From NCBI RefSeq assembly GCF_946479885.1, contig NZ_CAMLHM010000002.1:62001-126000 (forward strand): a DNA stretch of 64,000 nucleotides, written 5' to 3'. Within the stretch, counting starts at the first letter, position 1; every line of letters begins with the position of its first letter. The notes under the pieces are model-generated. The model did no database searches, was not told where the DNA came from, and was given only the letters and a program-made list of their open reading frames with translations. Positions 45,101 to 54,487 of the stretch are shown here, in pieces. This DNA is from an uncultured Devosia sp. GTDB taxonomy: Bacteria > Pseudomonadota > Alphaproteobacteria > Rhizobiales > Devosiaceae. The translations under genes were made by a program, and so were the position numbers.

Positions 45101-46567
45101 TCACGCCCCCAAACCGCCGAGGCAAGCATATTTCAGCTCCGTGAACTCCAGGATGCCGTGCGAAGAACCCTCTCTGGAGTTGCCGCTCTCCTTGACCCCA
45201 CCGAAGGGCGCAAGTTCGGTCGACAGTAGCCCCGTATTGATCCCCACCATGCCGTATTCGAGCCGTTCCATGACGCGGAAAATCCGCGCCACGTCTCGCG
45301 AATAGAAGTAGGCAGCAAGGCCGGTTTCAGTATCATTGGCGGCTGCTATGACCTCCTCGTCCGTTTCGAAACGGAAGACGGGAGCGACTGGGCCAAAGGT
45401 CTCCTCCTGCGCCAACCGCATATCTGCCGTCACATCCGTGAGCACGGTGGGCTGAAAGAATGACTGACCCAGCGCATGGCGGGCGCCGCCGGTTGCCACG
45501 CGCGCGCCTTTCGCGACGGCGTCCGCGATATGCTCTTCGACTTTGCGGACTGCAGCTTCGGTTATGAGCGGGCCCTGATTGACACCCTCGCTGAACCCGT
45601 TGCCAACTTTAAGACCAGCAACCCGGGCCGACAGCTTTTCGACGAAGGCGTCATACACAGACGAGTGGACGTAGATGCGATTGGTACAGACGCAGGTCTG
45701 GCCCATGTTTCGATACTTTGAAAGCATGGCGCCCTCGACCGCTGCATCGACATCGGCATCGTCGAAGACGATGAAGGGGGCATTGCCACCCAGCTCGAGC
45801 GCGACCTTTTTCACCGTGCTCGCCGACTGGGCCATCAACAGCTTTCCCACAGGTGTGGAGCCGGTGAAGCCGACCAGTCGCACCTTCGGATGGCTGGTAA
45901 GCACGCCGCCAATGGCTCGAGCATCACCCGTGATGACGTTGACCGCACCGTTCGGGAAGCCGGCGCGATGCGCCAATTCGGCCAGCGCCAGTGCCGTCAA
46001 GGGCGTTTCCGGCGCCGGCTTCACCACGACGGTGCAGCCAGCGGCGAGCGCAGGCGCAATCTTGCGCGTAATCATGGCCGCCGGAAAATTCCACGGCGTG
46101 ATTGCGGCCACAACCCCAATGGGCTGACGCAGCACCATGATGCGGGAGTCCGCGCGATGAGCGGGCAGCAACTCTCCAGCAACCCGTTTGGCCTCTTCGG
46201 CATAGAACTCGACATAGGCTGCGGCGTAGTCGATCTCGCCCAGGGCTTCCGGAAAGGGCTTGCCCTGCTCGGTGGTCAGGATGGTCGCCAGGTCCTGGCG
46301 GTTGGCGATGATCAGGTCGAACCATTTGCGCAGTATCGCGCTGCGATCCTTGGCGGTCCGGGATGCCCAGGGGTGAAAGGCGGCCGCCGCCGCTTCGACT
46401 GCGGAAGTGGCCTCCGCGGCCCCGAAGTTAGGCACGGTGCCGATGACCTCACCGGTGGCTGGATTTGTTACGTCCAGAGTTCCGTCTCCGAGAAAGACGC
46501 CGTTCACATAGGCCTGCGTTCTAAACAGATTGGAGTCCCTGAGAGTGTGCATGATGGTCCCGATCAA
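45101..46567 (-). CDS. gabD: Succinate-semialdehyde dehydrogenase
   Basis: 488 residues. It oxidises succinate semialdehyde to succinate with NAD(P)+. Motifs: AAITPWNFPAAMITRKIAPA (cofactor site), VGFTGSTPVGKLLMAQSAST, VALELGGNAPFIVFDDADVD with the general-base Glu, and RNMGQTCVCTNRIYVHSSVY with the catalytic Cys followed by the second, redox-sensitive Cys typical of GabD. KVALELGGNAPFIV and the C-terminal FGGVKESGNSREGSSHGILE also match GabD. It begins at an ATG that overlaps the gabT stop (ATGA); an internal ATG at 46552 is an alternative. With gabT it completes GABA breakdown. Confidence 0.9.
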   Translation of the reverse strand: MIGTIMHTLRDSNLFRTQAYVNGVFLGDGTLDVTNPATGEVIGTVPNFGAAEATSAVEAAAAAFHPWASRTAKDRSAILRKWFDLIIANRQDLATILTTEQGKPFPEALGEIDYAAAYVEFYAEEAKRVAGELLPAHRADSRIMVLRQPIGVVAAITPWNFPAAMITRKIAPALAAGCTVVVKPAPETPLTALALAELAHRAGFPNGAVNVITGDARAIGGVLTSHPKVRLVGFTGSTPVGKLLMAQSASTVKKVALELGGNAPFIVFDDADVDAAVEGAMLSKYRNMGQTCVCTNRIYVHSSVYDAFVEKLSARVAGLKVGNGFSEGVNQGPLITEAAVRKVEEHIADAVAKGARVATGGARHALGQSFFQPTVLTDVTADMRLAQEETFGPVAPVFRFETDEEVIAAANDTETGLAAYFYSRDVARIFRVMERLEYGMVGINTGLLSTELAPFGGVKESGNSREGSSHGILEFTELKYACLGGLGA

Positions 46568-47850
46568 TTGCTGGCTGTGACGAGCGCGCGGCCGAGCTTG
46601 GCCAGCCCCTCTTCCAGCAGCGCGTCGCTGATGGTGAGCGGGTTGAGGATACGGATCGTATTGCCGTTAACCCCGCAGGACAGCAGGATCAGTCCATCGG
46701 CGAGGGCCGCCTGGATGACCCGCTTGGTCGCGTCGGCATCCGGTTCGGCACTGCCGCGCTTCCGCACCACGTCGAACGCCACCATTGCGCCTGGGCCGCG
46801 GATGGAGGCGATCGGCACAACGTCGTTGCGCGTAGCAAACCCCTCCAGTGCGGTTTTGATCTTCTCACCGACGATGGTGGCGCGCTCCAGCAGGTTTTCC
46901 TCGGCTATCACGTCCAAAACGGCGAGAGCCGCCGCACAGGCGACAGGACTACCGGCATAGGTCCCACCCAGGCCGCCGGGTTCGACAGCATCCATGATAT
47001 GGGCCTTGCCGATGACACCAGAAAGCGGAAATCCACCCGCCAGTGACTTGGCGACGGTAATCAAATCGGGTTCGACACCCGAATTCTCGATCCCGAACAT
47101 CTTGCCGGTGCGAGCGAACCCCGTCTGAATTTCATCGGCGATCAGGAGAATGCCGCGCTTGTCGCAGACCTGACGCAGAGCAACCAACAGCTCCGTCGGC
47201 GCCGGCAGGAATCCACCCTCGCCCTGCACGGGCTCGATAATGATCGCAGCAACATCGGCAGGATCGATATCTGCCCGGAACAGGAACTCCAGGGCCCGCA
47301 TTGTATCCGCGACACCAACGCCGTGATCGTCGGCCGGGAACGGCAAGTGGTAGATGCCGGGTGGAGAAACCCCGAACTTCTTCTTGTAAGGCATTACCTT
47401 GCCTGTCAGGGCCATCGTCAGTGTCGTACGACCGTGAAAACCACCCGTGAAGGCTATCACGCCGGTGCGTCCGGTTGAGGCACGCGCAATCTTGATGGCG
47501 TTCTCGACAGCTTCGGCGCCAGTGGAAAACAACACGGACTTTGCCGGGCCGCCGAATGGCGCCAGGCCGTTGAGGCGTTCGCAAACGGCCACGTAGGGTT
47601 CGTAGGGCAGCACCTGGAAGGCCGTGTGGGTATAGGCCTCAAGCTGCTTCGCAACGGCCGCCATCACGGCAGGATGCCGGTGACCGGTGTTCAGCACGGC
47701 GATGCCACCGGCAAAATCGATGAAACAGTTCCCATCGGCGTCCCAAATCTCGGACCCCTCCGCCCGCTGCGCATAGACAGGAAACGCGTTGGCGATGCCA
47801 CGAGGAATGGCGGCGAGACGTCTAGCGTGGAGTGCAGCATTGGCGGTCAT
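46564..47850 (-). CDS. gabT: 4-aminobutyrate aminotransferase
   Basis: 428 residues from MTANAALHARRLAAIPRGIA at 47850, with AGAGG 6 bp upstream; the longer frame to 48015 crosses the LysR start. It is a fold-type I PLP enzyme converting GABA and 2-oxoglutarate to succinate semialdehyde and glutamate. Landmarks: DFAGGIAVLNTGHRHPAVMA, FSTGAEAVENAIKIARASTG (phosphate site), FTGGFHGRTTLTMALTGK, IIEPVQGEGGF, LIADEIQTGFARTGKMFGIE (Asp to the pyridine N) and DLITVAKSLAGGFPLSGVIG with the PLP Lys. It is divergent from a LysR regulator, with a palindrome at 47921 between them. Confidence 0.92.
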   Translation of the reverse strand: MTANAALHARRLAAIPRGIANAFPVYAQRAEGSEIWDADGNCFIDFAGGIAVLNTGHRHPAVMAAVAKQLEAYTHTAFQVLPYEPYVAVCERLNGLAPFGGPAKSVLFSTGAEAVENAIKIARASTGRTGVIAFTGGFHGRTTLTMALTGKVMPYKKKFGVSPPGIYHLPFPADDHGVGVADTMRALEFLFRADIDPADVAAIIIEPVQGEGGFLPAPTELLVALRQVCDKRGILLIADEIQTGFARTGKMFGIENSGVEPDLITVAKSLAGGFPLSGVIGKAHIMDAVEPGGLGGTYAGSPVACAAALAVLDVIAEENLLERATIVGEKIKTALEGFATRNDVVPIASIRGPGAMVAFDVVRKRGSAEPDADATKRVIQAALADGLILLSCGVNGNTIRILNPLTISDALLEEGLAKLGRALVTASN

Positions 47851-47920
47851 GAAAGCCTCTTTCTTTGCAGCAATTTTGCGCGATGGAGACGTCTGGGAAA
47901 AGCAGATGATTGTTGATACT

Positions 47921-47941
47921 GTGGTGCATCGAATGCACCAC
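47921..47941. promoter_or_regulatory. 21 bp palindrome between gabT and its LysR regulator
   Basis: GTGGTGCAT, spacer CGA, ATGCACCAC form a perfect inverted repeat. Its core TGCATCGAATGCA fits the T-N11-A rule for LysR operators. It is 71 bp from the gabT start and 29 bp from the regulator start, so it can serve both. Confidence 0.7.
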
Positions 47942-47969
47942 CATCGAGTATACTGGAGGCCGTTCGCCG

Positions 47970-48914
47970 ATGGCAGAAACTCCAAGCAAGGCCAACCCAA
48001 CACGAGCCGCGGCATCGAACCTGCCGCCGCTCATCATGCTGCGAGCATTCGAAGCAGCGGGACGGACGGGCAGCATGCGCCGCGCGGCAGACGACATTGG
48101 CGTGAGCCACACGGTGATTAGTCGCCACGTTCGAAACCTGGAGCACTGGATAGGCCGCAAGCTTACGAGAACGGGACCGCGTGGCGTGGAATTGACGGCT
48201 GAGGGGGAGGCTTTGCTCGCGGCGGTCTCCAAGGCCTTTAGCATCATTGCCCGCACGAGCATGGAATTGCGGCCGTTGCAGCGTACCGGCCATTTGCGCA
48301 TCTGGTGCATAGCCGGCCTGGCAACGCGGTGGCTGACCCCTCGCCTCTCTCAGCTAGAAGCGGCACTGGGCGGCGCGGTCGATATCGAATTGCGGGCCAC
48401 CGACGCAAAACCGGACCTGAGCCGGCGCGAAGCCGATATCCTCATCGGGTTCAACGTGACTGACAGGTTGCCGGAGGGCTCGGTACGTCTTTTGCGCCCG
48501 CGCATGTTCCCGGTTGCCAGTCCCAGATGGCTCGATGCTCACCAGCCACCTGCGACGATCGCCGATCTGGCCAGTTCGCCGCTCATTCACGAAACGAACC
48601 ATGTGCAATGGACCAACTGGTTTGAAGCATTGGGCCACAAGCCGACAGCGCTCACCGGCCCCAGATTGTCCGACGCCAGCATCAGCTTCGATGCAGCGCT
48701 GGCTGGCCAGGGCATTGCCCTCGTGAACGAGCTGATGGCCTCGGATGAGTTACGCACGGGGACTCTCGTCGAACTGTTCGATACCAAGGTCGAGCTTGGG
48801 ACATACTATCTTCAGCACGCACGAACGCGCGGAGCCGATCCCTTGATCCAGTCGTTCAAAGACTGGATTACCGGTTCCGTCGATCGTTCCCTCGACGGCC
48901 CGTCCACCGGTTAA
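47970..48914 (+). CDS. LysR-family regulator (GcvA-like) of gabTD
   Basis: 314 residues from MAETPSKANPTRAAASNLPP at 47970, preceded by GGAGG. The winged helix-turn-helix lies at residues 20-80 (LIMLRAFEAAGRTGSMRRAA, DDIGVSHTVISRHVRNLEHW). The effector domain has RIWCIAGLATRWLTPRLSQL and TDAKPDLSRREADILIGFNV, the GcvA-like subgroup. It is divergent from gabT, sharing the 47921-47941 palindrome, so it probably responds to GABA or succinate semialdehyde and activates gabTD. The effector is inferred from position only. Confidence 0.85.
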   Translation: MAETPSKANPTRAAASNLPPLIMLRAFEAAGRTGSMRRAADDIGVSHTVISRHVRNLEHWIGRKLTRTGPRGVELTAEGEALLAAVSKAFSIIARTSMELRPLQRTGHLRIWCIAGLATRWLTPRLSQLEAALGGAVDIELRATDAKPDLSRREADILIGFNVTDRLPEGSVRLLRPRMFPVASPRWLDAHQPPATIADLASSPLIHETNHVQWTNWFEALGHKPTALTGPRLSDASISFDAALAGQGIALVNELMASDELRTGTLVELFDTKVELGTYYLQHARTRGADPLIQSFKDWITGSVDRSLDGPSTG

Positions 48915-48930
48915 CCGCGCGCCTCAACCA

Positions 48931-48969
48931 CAAAAACAATCCGGCCGCCCCAATGCGCGGCGGCCGGAT
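48931..48969 (-). terminator. Intrinsic terminator of the patD operon
   Basis: ATCCGGCCGCC (48939-48949), a 9-nt loop and GGCGGCCGGAT (48959-48969) pair perfectly. On the minus strand they are followed by ATTGTTTTTG. It lies 23 bp past the patD stop and also separates it from the convergent LysR gene. Confidence 0.85.
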
Positions 48970-48992
48970 CGCAGGGGGAGTTGGGGAACGCG

Positions 48993-50420
48993 TCAGCCGT
49001 GATTGATCATTACGTGACGGACGCTGGTGTAGTCTTCGAGAGAATAGCTCGACAGATCCTTGCCATAGCCAGATTGCTTGATGCCGCCGTGCGGCATTTC
49101 GTTGACCAGCATGAAGTGGGTATTGATCCAGGTACAGCCATACCGCAGGCTGTTGGCGGCGTTCATGGCCTTGGAAATGTCCTTGGTCCAGACCGAAGAA
49201 GCCAGGCCGTAGTCGCTGTCATTGGCCCATTCCACTGCCTGTTCCGGCTCGTCGAAGCGCGTAATGGAAACCACCGGGCCAAACACTTCGCGGCGCACGA
49301 TCTCATCGCTCTGCAAGGCCCCGGCTACCACAGTTGGCTCGAAGAAGAAGCCCTGGTCGCCGGATTTATTGCCGCCCGCGGTGACTTCGATATGCGACAT
49401 CTCCTGCGCCCGCTCGACGAAGCTGGCGACCCGATCGCGCTGCCGCATAGAGATCAGCGGACCCATCTCGTTGACGCTGTCGTCTTCCTGGTTGAACCGG
49501 ATGGTGGAGACGGCGGCAGACAGATCCGCTACCAGCCGTTCATAGATCTTTGGTCCGGCGTAGATGCGGCAGGCTGCGGTGCAGTCCTGACCGGCATTGT
49601 AATAGCCAAATGCCTTCAGCCCCGTGACCACAGCATCGAGATCGGCGTCGTCATAGACGATCACCGGCGCCTTGCCGCCCAGTTCGAGATGGGTGCGCTT
49701 GACCGACTTGGCCGCTGCTTGCAGCACTTTCTTGCCGGTGGCGATGTCGCCGGTGATCGACACCATGTCAATCTTGGGATGGTTGATCAGCGCGTTGCCC
49801 ACGCTTTCACCGCGCCCCAACACGATATTGACCACCCCCTCCGGCAGGATTCTTGCAAAAATGCGCGCCAGCTTCAGGGCGCTGAGCGGGGTCTGTTCTG
49901 AGGGTTTGAACACCACCGTATTGCCCCCCGCGAGGGCCGGCGCCAGCTTCCACGCCATCATCATCAACGGGTAGTTCCAAGGCGCGATCGAGCCGACAAC
50001 ACCCACCGCGTCGCGCCGCACCATTGAGGTATGGCCCGGCAGGTATTCGCCGGCGACGACGCCAGCCATGTTGCGCACCGCGCCGGCAAAGAAGCGGTAG
50101 CAATCGACAACCGCGGGAATTTCGTCATTCAGCACCGAATTGATCGGCTTGCCGCAATTGAGCGCCTCGAGGGCCGCGAACTCACCTGCCTCGGCCTCAA
50201 TGGCGTCAGCGATGCGCAGCAGATAGGTGGAGCGCTGCTGCGGGGTTGTATGCGACCAGCGGGCGAAGGCCCGCTCCGCAGCTGCGACCGCCCGATCCAC
50301 CTGCGCCAGGGAGGCTTCCGGGATGGCTCTGATCAAGCCGCCGGTGCGCGGATTGAGTACCTGTTCTTCTCCCTCCGCACCGGTCTCGAACTGCGCGCCG
50401 ATCAGCATGGTGGTGTCCAT
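48993..50420 (-). CDS. patD: Gamma-aminobutyraldehyde dehydrogenase
   Basis: 475 residues. It oxidises 4-aminobutanal from putrescine to GABA with NAD+. Motifs: [60 protein letters not shown] (base Glu), [20 protein letters not shown] (catalytic Cys) and [20 protein letters not shown]. The [14 protein letters not shown] block is diagnostic for PatD/YdcW. Gene order after it in transcription (binding protein, ATPase, two permeases, then this gene) is the same as E. coli ydcSTUV-patD. No putrescine aminotransferase is in the window, so the aldehyde must come from an enzyme elsewhere. Confidence 0.92.
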   Translation of the reverse strand: MDTTMLIGAQFETGAEGEEQVLNPRTGGLIRAIPEASLAQVDRAVAAAERAFARWSHTTPQQRSTYLLRIADAIEAEAGEFAALEALNCGKPINSVLNDEIPAVVDCYRFFAGAVRNMAGVVAGEYLPGHTSMVRRDAVGVVGSIAPWNYPLMMMAWKLAPALAGGNTVVFKPSEQTPLSALKLARIFARILPEGVVNIVLGRGESVGNALINHPKIDMVSITGDIATGKKVLQAAAKSVKRTHLELGGKAPVIVYDDADLDAVVTGLKAFGYYNAGQDCTAACRIYAGPKIYERLVADLSAAVSTIRFNQEDDSVNEMGPLISMRQRDRVASFVERAQEMSHIEVTAGGNKSGDQGFFFEPTVVAGALQSDEIVRREVFGPVVSITRFDEPEQAVEWANDSDYGLASSVWTKDISKAMNAANSLRYGCTWINTHFMLVNEMPHGGIKQSGYGKDLSSYSLEDYTSVRHVMINHG

Positions 50421-50438
50421 CGTAGTCTCCTGGGTAGG

Positions 50439-51251
50439 TTATTTGCCGCTGCCGGCGATCTGGTCGCCGTCGCGGGTGAGGTAAAAGGCAAAGAGAATGG
50501 GAACTGTCGTCACCAGGACGACGATCAGCGCGACCACGTTGGTAACCGGCCGTTGGCGCGGTCGCACCAGCTCCTCCAGCATCCAGATCGGTAGCGTCTG
50601 CTGCTGCCCCGCGGTGAAGGTGGTGACGATGACTTCGTCGAACGAGAGCGCAAAGGCCAGCATGCCGCCCGCCAATAGGGCGGTGCCGATATTGGGCAGG
50701 ATGACGTAGCGGAAGGTCTGGAACTGGTCGGCGCCCAGGTCCATCGAGGCTTCGATGAGCGACCCGGAGGTGCGACGGAAGCGGGCAACGGCATTATTGT
50801 AGACCGTCACCACGCAGAAGGTGGCGTGGCCGACCACGATGGTCCAGAACGAAAACGGGATATCGGTCATGCCAAAGGCCGAGCGCAGCGCGAGACCGGT
50901 GATGATGCCCGGCAGCGCTATGGGCAGAATAACCAGCAGCGAGATCACCTCGCGGCCGAAGAACTTGCTGCCGGAGACCGCGGCGGCGCAAAACGTGCCG
51001 AGGACCAGCGCGATGATAGTGGAGACGGTGGCGACCTGCACCGACAGCGTCAGCGCCTCCCAAACATCGGCGCGGCCCCAGGTGACACCGAACCACTGCA
51101 GGGTCAGCCCTGGTGGCGGCCATTGATAGGTCCGTTCCTCGGTGGTGAAGGCATAGACAAAGATCAGCAGCAGCGGCGCGATCATGAAGACGAGGCCCGC
51201 GCCAGCGGCGAGCTTCAGGGCCCAGGGTGCGCGGGGAGCATCAGAGCGCAT
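50439..51251 (-). CDS. ydcV-like: Putrescine/spermidine ABC permease, PotC/YdcV type
   Basis: 270 residues from [20 protein letters not shown] at 51251; the longer frame to 51362 is spurious. Six hydrophobic segments. [17 protein letters not shown] is the periplasmic loop of this family and [20 protein letters not shown] is the EAA loop contacting the ATPase. It overlaps the partner permease by 11 bp, showing coupled translation, and is followed after 18 bp by patD. It forms half of the polyamine pore. Confidence 0.9.
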   Translation of the reverse strand: MRSDAPRAPWALKLAAGAGLVFMIAPLLLIFVYAFTTEERTYQWPPPGLTLQWFGVTWGRADVWEALTLSVQVATVSTIIALVLGTFCAAAVSGSKFFGREVISLLVILPIALPGIITGLALRSAFGMTDIPFSFWTIVVGHATFCVVTVYNNAVARFRRTSGSLIEASMDLGADQFQTFRYVILPNIGTALLAGGMLAFALSFDEVIVTTFTAGQQQTLPIWMLEELVRPRQRPVTNVVALIVVLVTTVPILFAFYLTRDGDQIAGSGK

Positions 51252-52191
51252 CGAAGGCCCCCTTGCGCTGGGCCATCCACAGGTAGAGCCCCATGATGAC
51301 GATCGGTACGACCGAGAAGGCCGCCGCCAGCGGAATATTCCCCGCCGTGCCCTGATGGGCATAGACGGCCTGGCCGATGAACAGGCGCGAACTCCCCACG
51401 ATCTGGGGGATGATGTAATCGCCCAGCGTCAGCGAGAAGGTGAAGATGGAGCCGGCGATGATGCCGGGCAGGGCCAACGGGAACGTGACATGGCGGAAGG
51501 TCTGCCATGGCGTGGCGCCGAGGTCGGATGAGGCATCGGTGAGGTTGACAGGCACCCGCTCCAACGCTGCCTGGGTCGGCAGGATCATGAAGGGCATCCA
51601 GACATAGACGAAGACGAGGAAGGTGCCGGTATAGCTGATCGAGAGCGAGCCGCCGCCGACCACGGGCAATGCGAGATAGGCTTCCAAGAGGCCGGTCAAA
51701 TGCAGCTGTTCGAACAACCAGTTGAGAATGCCTTCCTTGGCGAGGATCAGCTTCCAGGCATAAATCTTGACCAGGTAGCTCGACCACAGCGGCAGCATGA
51801 CCGCGAGATAGAACAGCGCCTTCCATTTGCCCCTGGCATAGCGGGCGGCCATGTAGGCGATGGGAAAGGCGATGACGGCCGAGGCCAACGTGACGACCGA
51901 CGCCATCAGCACGGTGCGGATGATGATGTCTAGATTGGCCGGGTTGAACAGCTCGCGATAGGTCTTGAGCGTCAGCACGTCGTAGTTAACGAGACCGGAG
52001 AACTCGTCGATGGCGTAGAAGCTCTGGAGCAGCAGCGCCAGCAGCGCACCGACAAAGATGACGCCCAGCCAGAGCAGCGGCGGCACCAGCAGCAGGAAGA
52101 CAAGCAGGTTGGGCCGGCGCCAGAACAGGTCGGAGACGGCGGTCAGCGCGCCGTGACGCTGCTCGGTGAAGGCGCCGTCGGCGGTGCTCAT
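51241..52191 (-). CDS. ydcU-like: Putrescine/spermidine ABC permease, PotB/YdcU type
   Basis: 316 residues. The N-terminus ([20 protein letters not shown]) is the first membrane segment. [20 protein letters not shown] is the family signature before the third segment, and [20 protein letters not shown] is the EAA loop. It starts at an ATG overlapping the ATPase stop (ATGA) and overlaps the next permease by 11 bp, so stoichiometry is set by coupling. With its partner it makes the inner-membrane channel. Confidence 0.92.
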   Translation of the reverse strand: MSTADGAFTEQRHGALTAVSDLFWRRPNLLVFLLLVPPLLWLGVIFVGALLALLLQSFYAIDEFSGLVNYDVLTLKTYRELFNPANLDIIIRTVLMASVVTLASAVIAFPIAYMAARYARGKWKALFYLAVMLPLWSSYLVKIYAWKLILAKEGILNWLFEQLHLTGLLEAYLALPVVGGGSLSISYTGTFLVFVYVWMPFMILPTQAALERVPVNLTDASSDLGATPWQTFRHVTFPLALPGIIAGSIFTFSLTLGDYIIPQIVGSSRLFIGQAVYAHQGTAGNIPLAAAFSVVPIVIMGLYLWMAQRKGAFDAL

Positions 52192-53183
52192 GGCGCATCG
52201 TCCATGCGATGTAGAGCCACCGGATCGAAGGCGATGGATACCTGCGTACCTTCGATGGGTACAGTAGGGCCGGATGGCACGACGGCATGGATGCGCTGGC
52301 CGGCGAGGTCGACGGTAAGGCGTGTCGTGGCGCCCAGATAGTTTCGCGAGACCACGGTACCGGCGAGGCTGGCTCCTGCCCCGGCAGTGACGGTCACCGC
52401 CTCGGGCCGCAAGCTTGCCCAGCCTGGTGTGCCGGTGAGAATGCCGACGAAGTCCGGCGACAGAACATTGGACGAGCCAACGAAATCGGCAACGAAGCGC
52501 GAGGCTGGCTTGAGGTAGATCTCCTCGGGCGTGCCCACCTGCATGATCTTGCCCCGGTTGAACACCGCGATGCGGTCGGCCATCGACATGGCCTCGCCCT
52601 GGTCGTGCGTCACGAAAATGAAGGTTATGCCGAGCCGCTTCTGCAGGCTCTTGAGCTCTTCCTGCATCTGTTCGCGAAGCCTGAGATCGAGGGCGCCGAG
52701 GGGCTCGTCGAGTAGCAATACCTTGGGTTGGTTGACCAACGCCCGAGCCAGAGCTACGCGCTGCCGCTGGCCACCGGAGAGCTGGCCCGGTCGACGCGCG
52801 CCATAGCCAGCGAGCTTGACCATCTCCAGCGCCGCCTCGGCTTGGCGATAGCGCTCAGTCCGCTCGACTTTGCGCAGCATCAGCGAATAGGCGACGTTGT
52901 CGATGACGTTGAGATGGGGAAACAGCGCGTAGTCCTGGAACACCGTGTTCACGTTGCGCTTGTAGGGCGGCACGGTTTCGGCGCGCTGGCCGAAGATGGA
53001 GAGTTCCCCCGAACTCGGCTGTTCGAAGCCGGCGATGACGCGGAGACACGTGGTCTTGCCCGAGCCGGATGGGCCGAGCATGGCAAAAAATTCTCCCTCG
53101 GCAATATCGAGGTCGATGGCGTCCAGCGCCAGGACATCGCCGAAGCGGCGGGTAATGGACTTCAAGGATACGGCGGTGGTCAT
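52188..53183 (-). CDS. ydcT-like: Putrescine/spermidine ABC ATPase, PotA/YdcT type
   Basis: 331 residues. Walker A MLGPSGSGKTTCLRVIAGFE, Q-loop NTVFQDYALFPHLNVIDNVA, signature GQLSGGQRQRVALARALVNQ, Walker B VLLLDEPLGALDLRLREQMQ and switch His in FIFVTHDQGEAMSMADRIAV are complete. A C-terminal TOBE-like barrel (residues 240-331) modulates uptake. It is second in the operon, 36 bp after the binding protein. Confidence 0.94.
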   Translation of the reverse strand: MTTAVSLKSITRRFGDVLALDAIDLDIAEGEFFAMLGPSGSGKTTCLRVIAGFEQPSSGELSIFGQRAETVPPYKRNVNTVFQDYALFPHLNVIDNVAYSLMLRKVERTERYRQAEAALEMVKLAGYGARRPGQLSGGQRQRVALARALVNQPKVLLLDEPLGALDLRLREQMQEELKSLQKRLGITFIFVTHDQGEAMSMADRIAVFNRGKIMQVGTPEEIYLKPASRFVADFVGSSNVLSPDFVGILTGTPGWASLRPEAVTVTAGAGASLAGTVVSRNYLGATTRLTVDLAGQRIHAVVPSGPTVPIEGTQVSIAFDPVALHRMDDAP

Positions 53184-53219
53184 ACTATTCGTCCCAAAAG
53201 TCCCTCACCCGCGGCCGTT

Positions 53220-54374
53220 CTACCGTCCGCCGATCACCCCGACATAGTCGGACACCCACCGGTAATACGGCACGCATTCGCCGGTCGAGCACTGGGCGGT
53301 TGGCGTGCGCCAGAACCTGATGTCATCAAAATGTTCCGCGCCGTTGGTGGCGCAGCCAGTATCACCAAGCAGTTCATTGCCAGTGCAGGCGGCCGGAACC
53401 GACGGCACGGTGCCGAACCAGGCCGAGACGTCGCCCTGCACCTTGGGTGAGAGCGAATGCTCCATCCACATATAGGCGCAGTTGGGGTGAGCAGCTTCGG
53501 CATGCATCATGGTGGTATCGGCCCAACCCGTAGCGCCCTCCTCGGGGAAGGTCGAGGCGACGGGCGCGCCTCCGGCGATCAGCACATTGACCATGAACGG
53601 CCAGGAGCTGGAGGCCACGACGCCTTCATTGGTGAAGTCATCCATCTGGATGAAGGCATCGTGCCAGTAGCGGCCGACCAGGGTGCGCTGGACACGCAGA
53701 ACATCGAGCGCCGCCTTGTACTGCTCCTCGTTGAGTTCGTAGGGGTCCTTGATGCCCAGTTCGGGCTTGTGCGCCATGAGATAAAGTGCGGCATCGGCAA
53801 CGTAGATCGGGCCGTCATAGGCCTGGACGCGGCCCTCGTTGGACTTGCCGTCCGGAAGGTCCATCTTTTCGAACACCACATTCCAGCTGGTGGGCGGCGC
53901 GTCGCCGAAGACTTCAGTATTGTACATCAACACATTGGCGCCCCAGACATAGGGGGTTCCGTAGTGGACGCCGTCCACCGTGTGCCACGGTGCGCTTTCC
54001 AGCCGCGGATCGATGGTCGACCAGCTCGGGATCAACGCCGTGTTGATCGGCTGCACCCGGTCGCCAGCGATGAGGCGAAGCGAGGCGTCGCCCGAGGCAG
54101 TGACGAGGTCGAAGCCGCCCTCGTTCATCAGGGCGACCATTTCGTCGGAGGTAGCCGCGGTCTTGACCGAGACCTTACAGCCGGTATCGGCTTCAAACTT
54201 GGTCACCCAGTCAAACGCCGGATCGGTTTCGCCGCGCTCGATGTAGCCGGCCCAAGCCACGATGCTGACCTCGCCTTCACCCGCGCCTAAGACGGTCAAA
54301 GGGTCTGCCGCGAGAGCTTGTCCTGAAAACACAGTTGCCGTGGCAAGGGCGGTAAAGGTGCGCAAATTGATCAT
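53220..54374 (-). CDS. ydcS-like: Putrescine/spermidine ABC binding protein, PotD/YdcS type
   Basis: 384 residues with a Sec signal (MINLRTFTALATATVFSGQA, then LAAD). VSIVAWAGYIERGETDPAFD, MNEGGFDLVTASGDASLRLI and VWGANVLMYNTEVFGDAPPT are family landmarks. The Trp/Asp-rich pocket regions (DPRLESAPWHTVDGVHYGTP) fit a diamine ligand. Four Cys in CTGNELLGDTGCATNG and CSTGECVPYYRW could form disulphides. It is the first gene of the operon, 113 bp from a LysR gene on the same strand that ends upstream of it. Confidence 0.9.
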   Translation of the reverse strand: MINLRTFTALATATVFSGQALAADPLTVLGAGEGEVSIVAWAGYIERGETDPAFDWVTKFEADTGCKVSVKTAATSDEMVALMNEGGFDLVTASGDASLRLIAGDRVQPINTALIPSWSTIDPRLESAPWHTVDGVHYGTPYVWGANVLMYNTEVFGDAPPTSWNVVFEKMDLPDGKSNEGRVQAYDGPIYVADAALYLMAHKPELGIKDPYELNEEQYKAALDVLRVQRTLVGRYWHDAFIQMDDFTNEGVVASSSWPFMVNVLIAGGAPVASTFPEEGATGWADTTMMHAEAAHPNCAYMWMEHSLSPKVQGDVSAWFGTVPSVPAACTGNELLGDTGCATNGAEHFDDIRFWRTPTAQCSTGECVPYYRWVSDYVGVIGGR

Positions 54375-54487
54375 GATGTTCTCCCAAAGTCGCCGGTCCC
54401 CACCAGCAACTCAAAAGAGTACGCGCTACCTTGGTTTTCGCAAATTCATTCCAAAGATGGCTACTATCGGAAAAGTCGATACCACGG

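Noticed and set aside
45101..46960. Long plus-strand frames opposite gabD/gabT (for example 45890-46960)
   Set aside because: They mirror real minus-strand genes in high-GC DNA, have no family likeness and no ribosome-binding sites.
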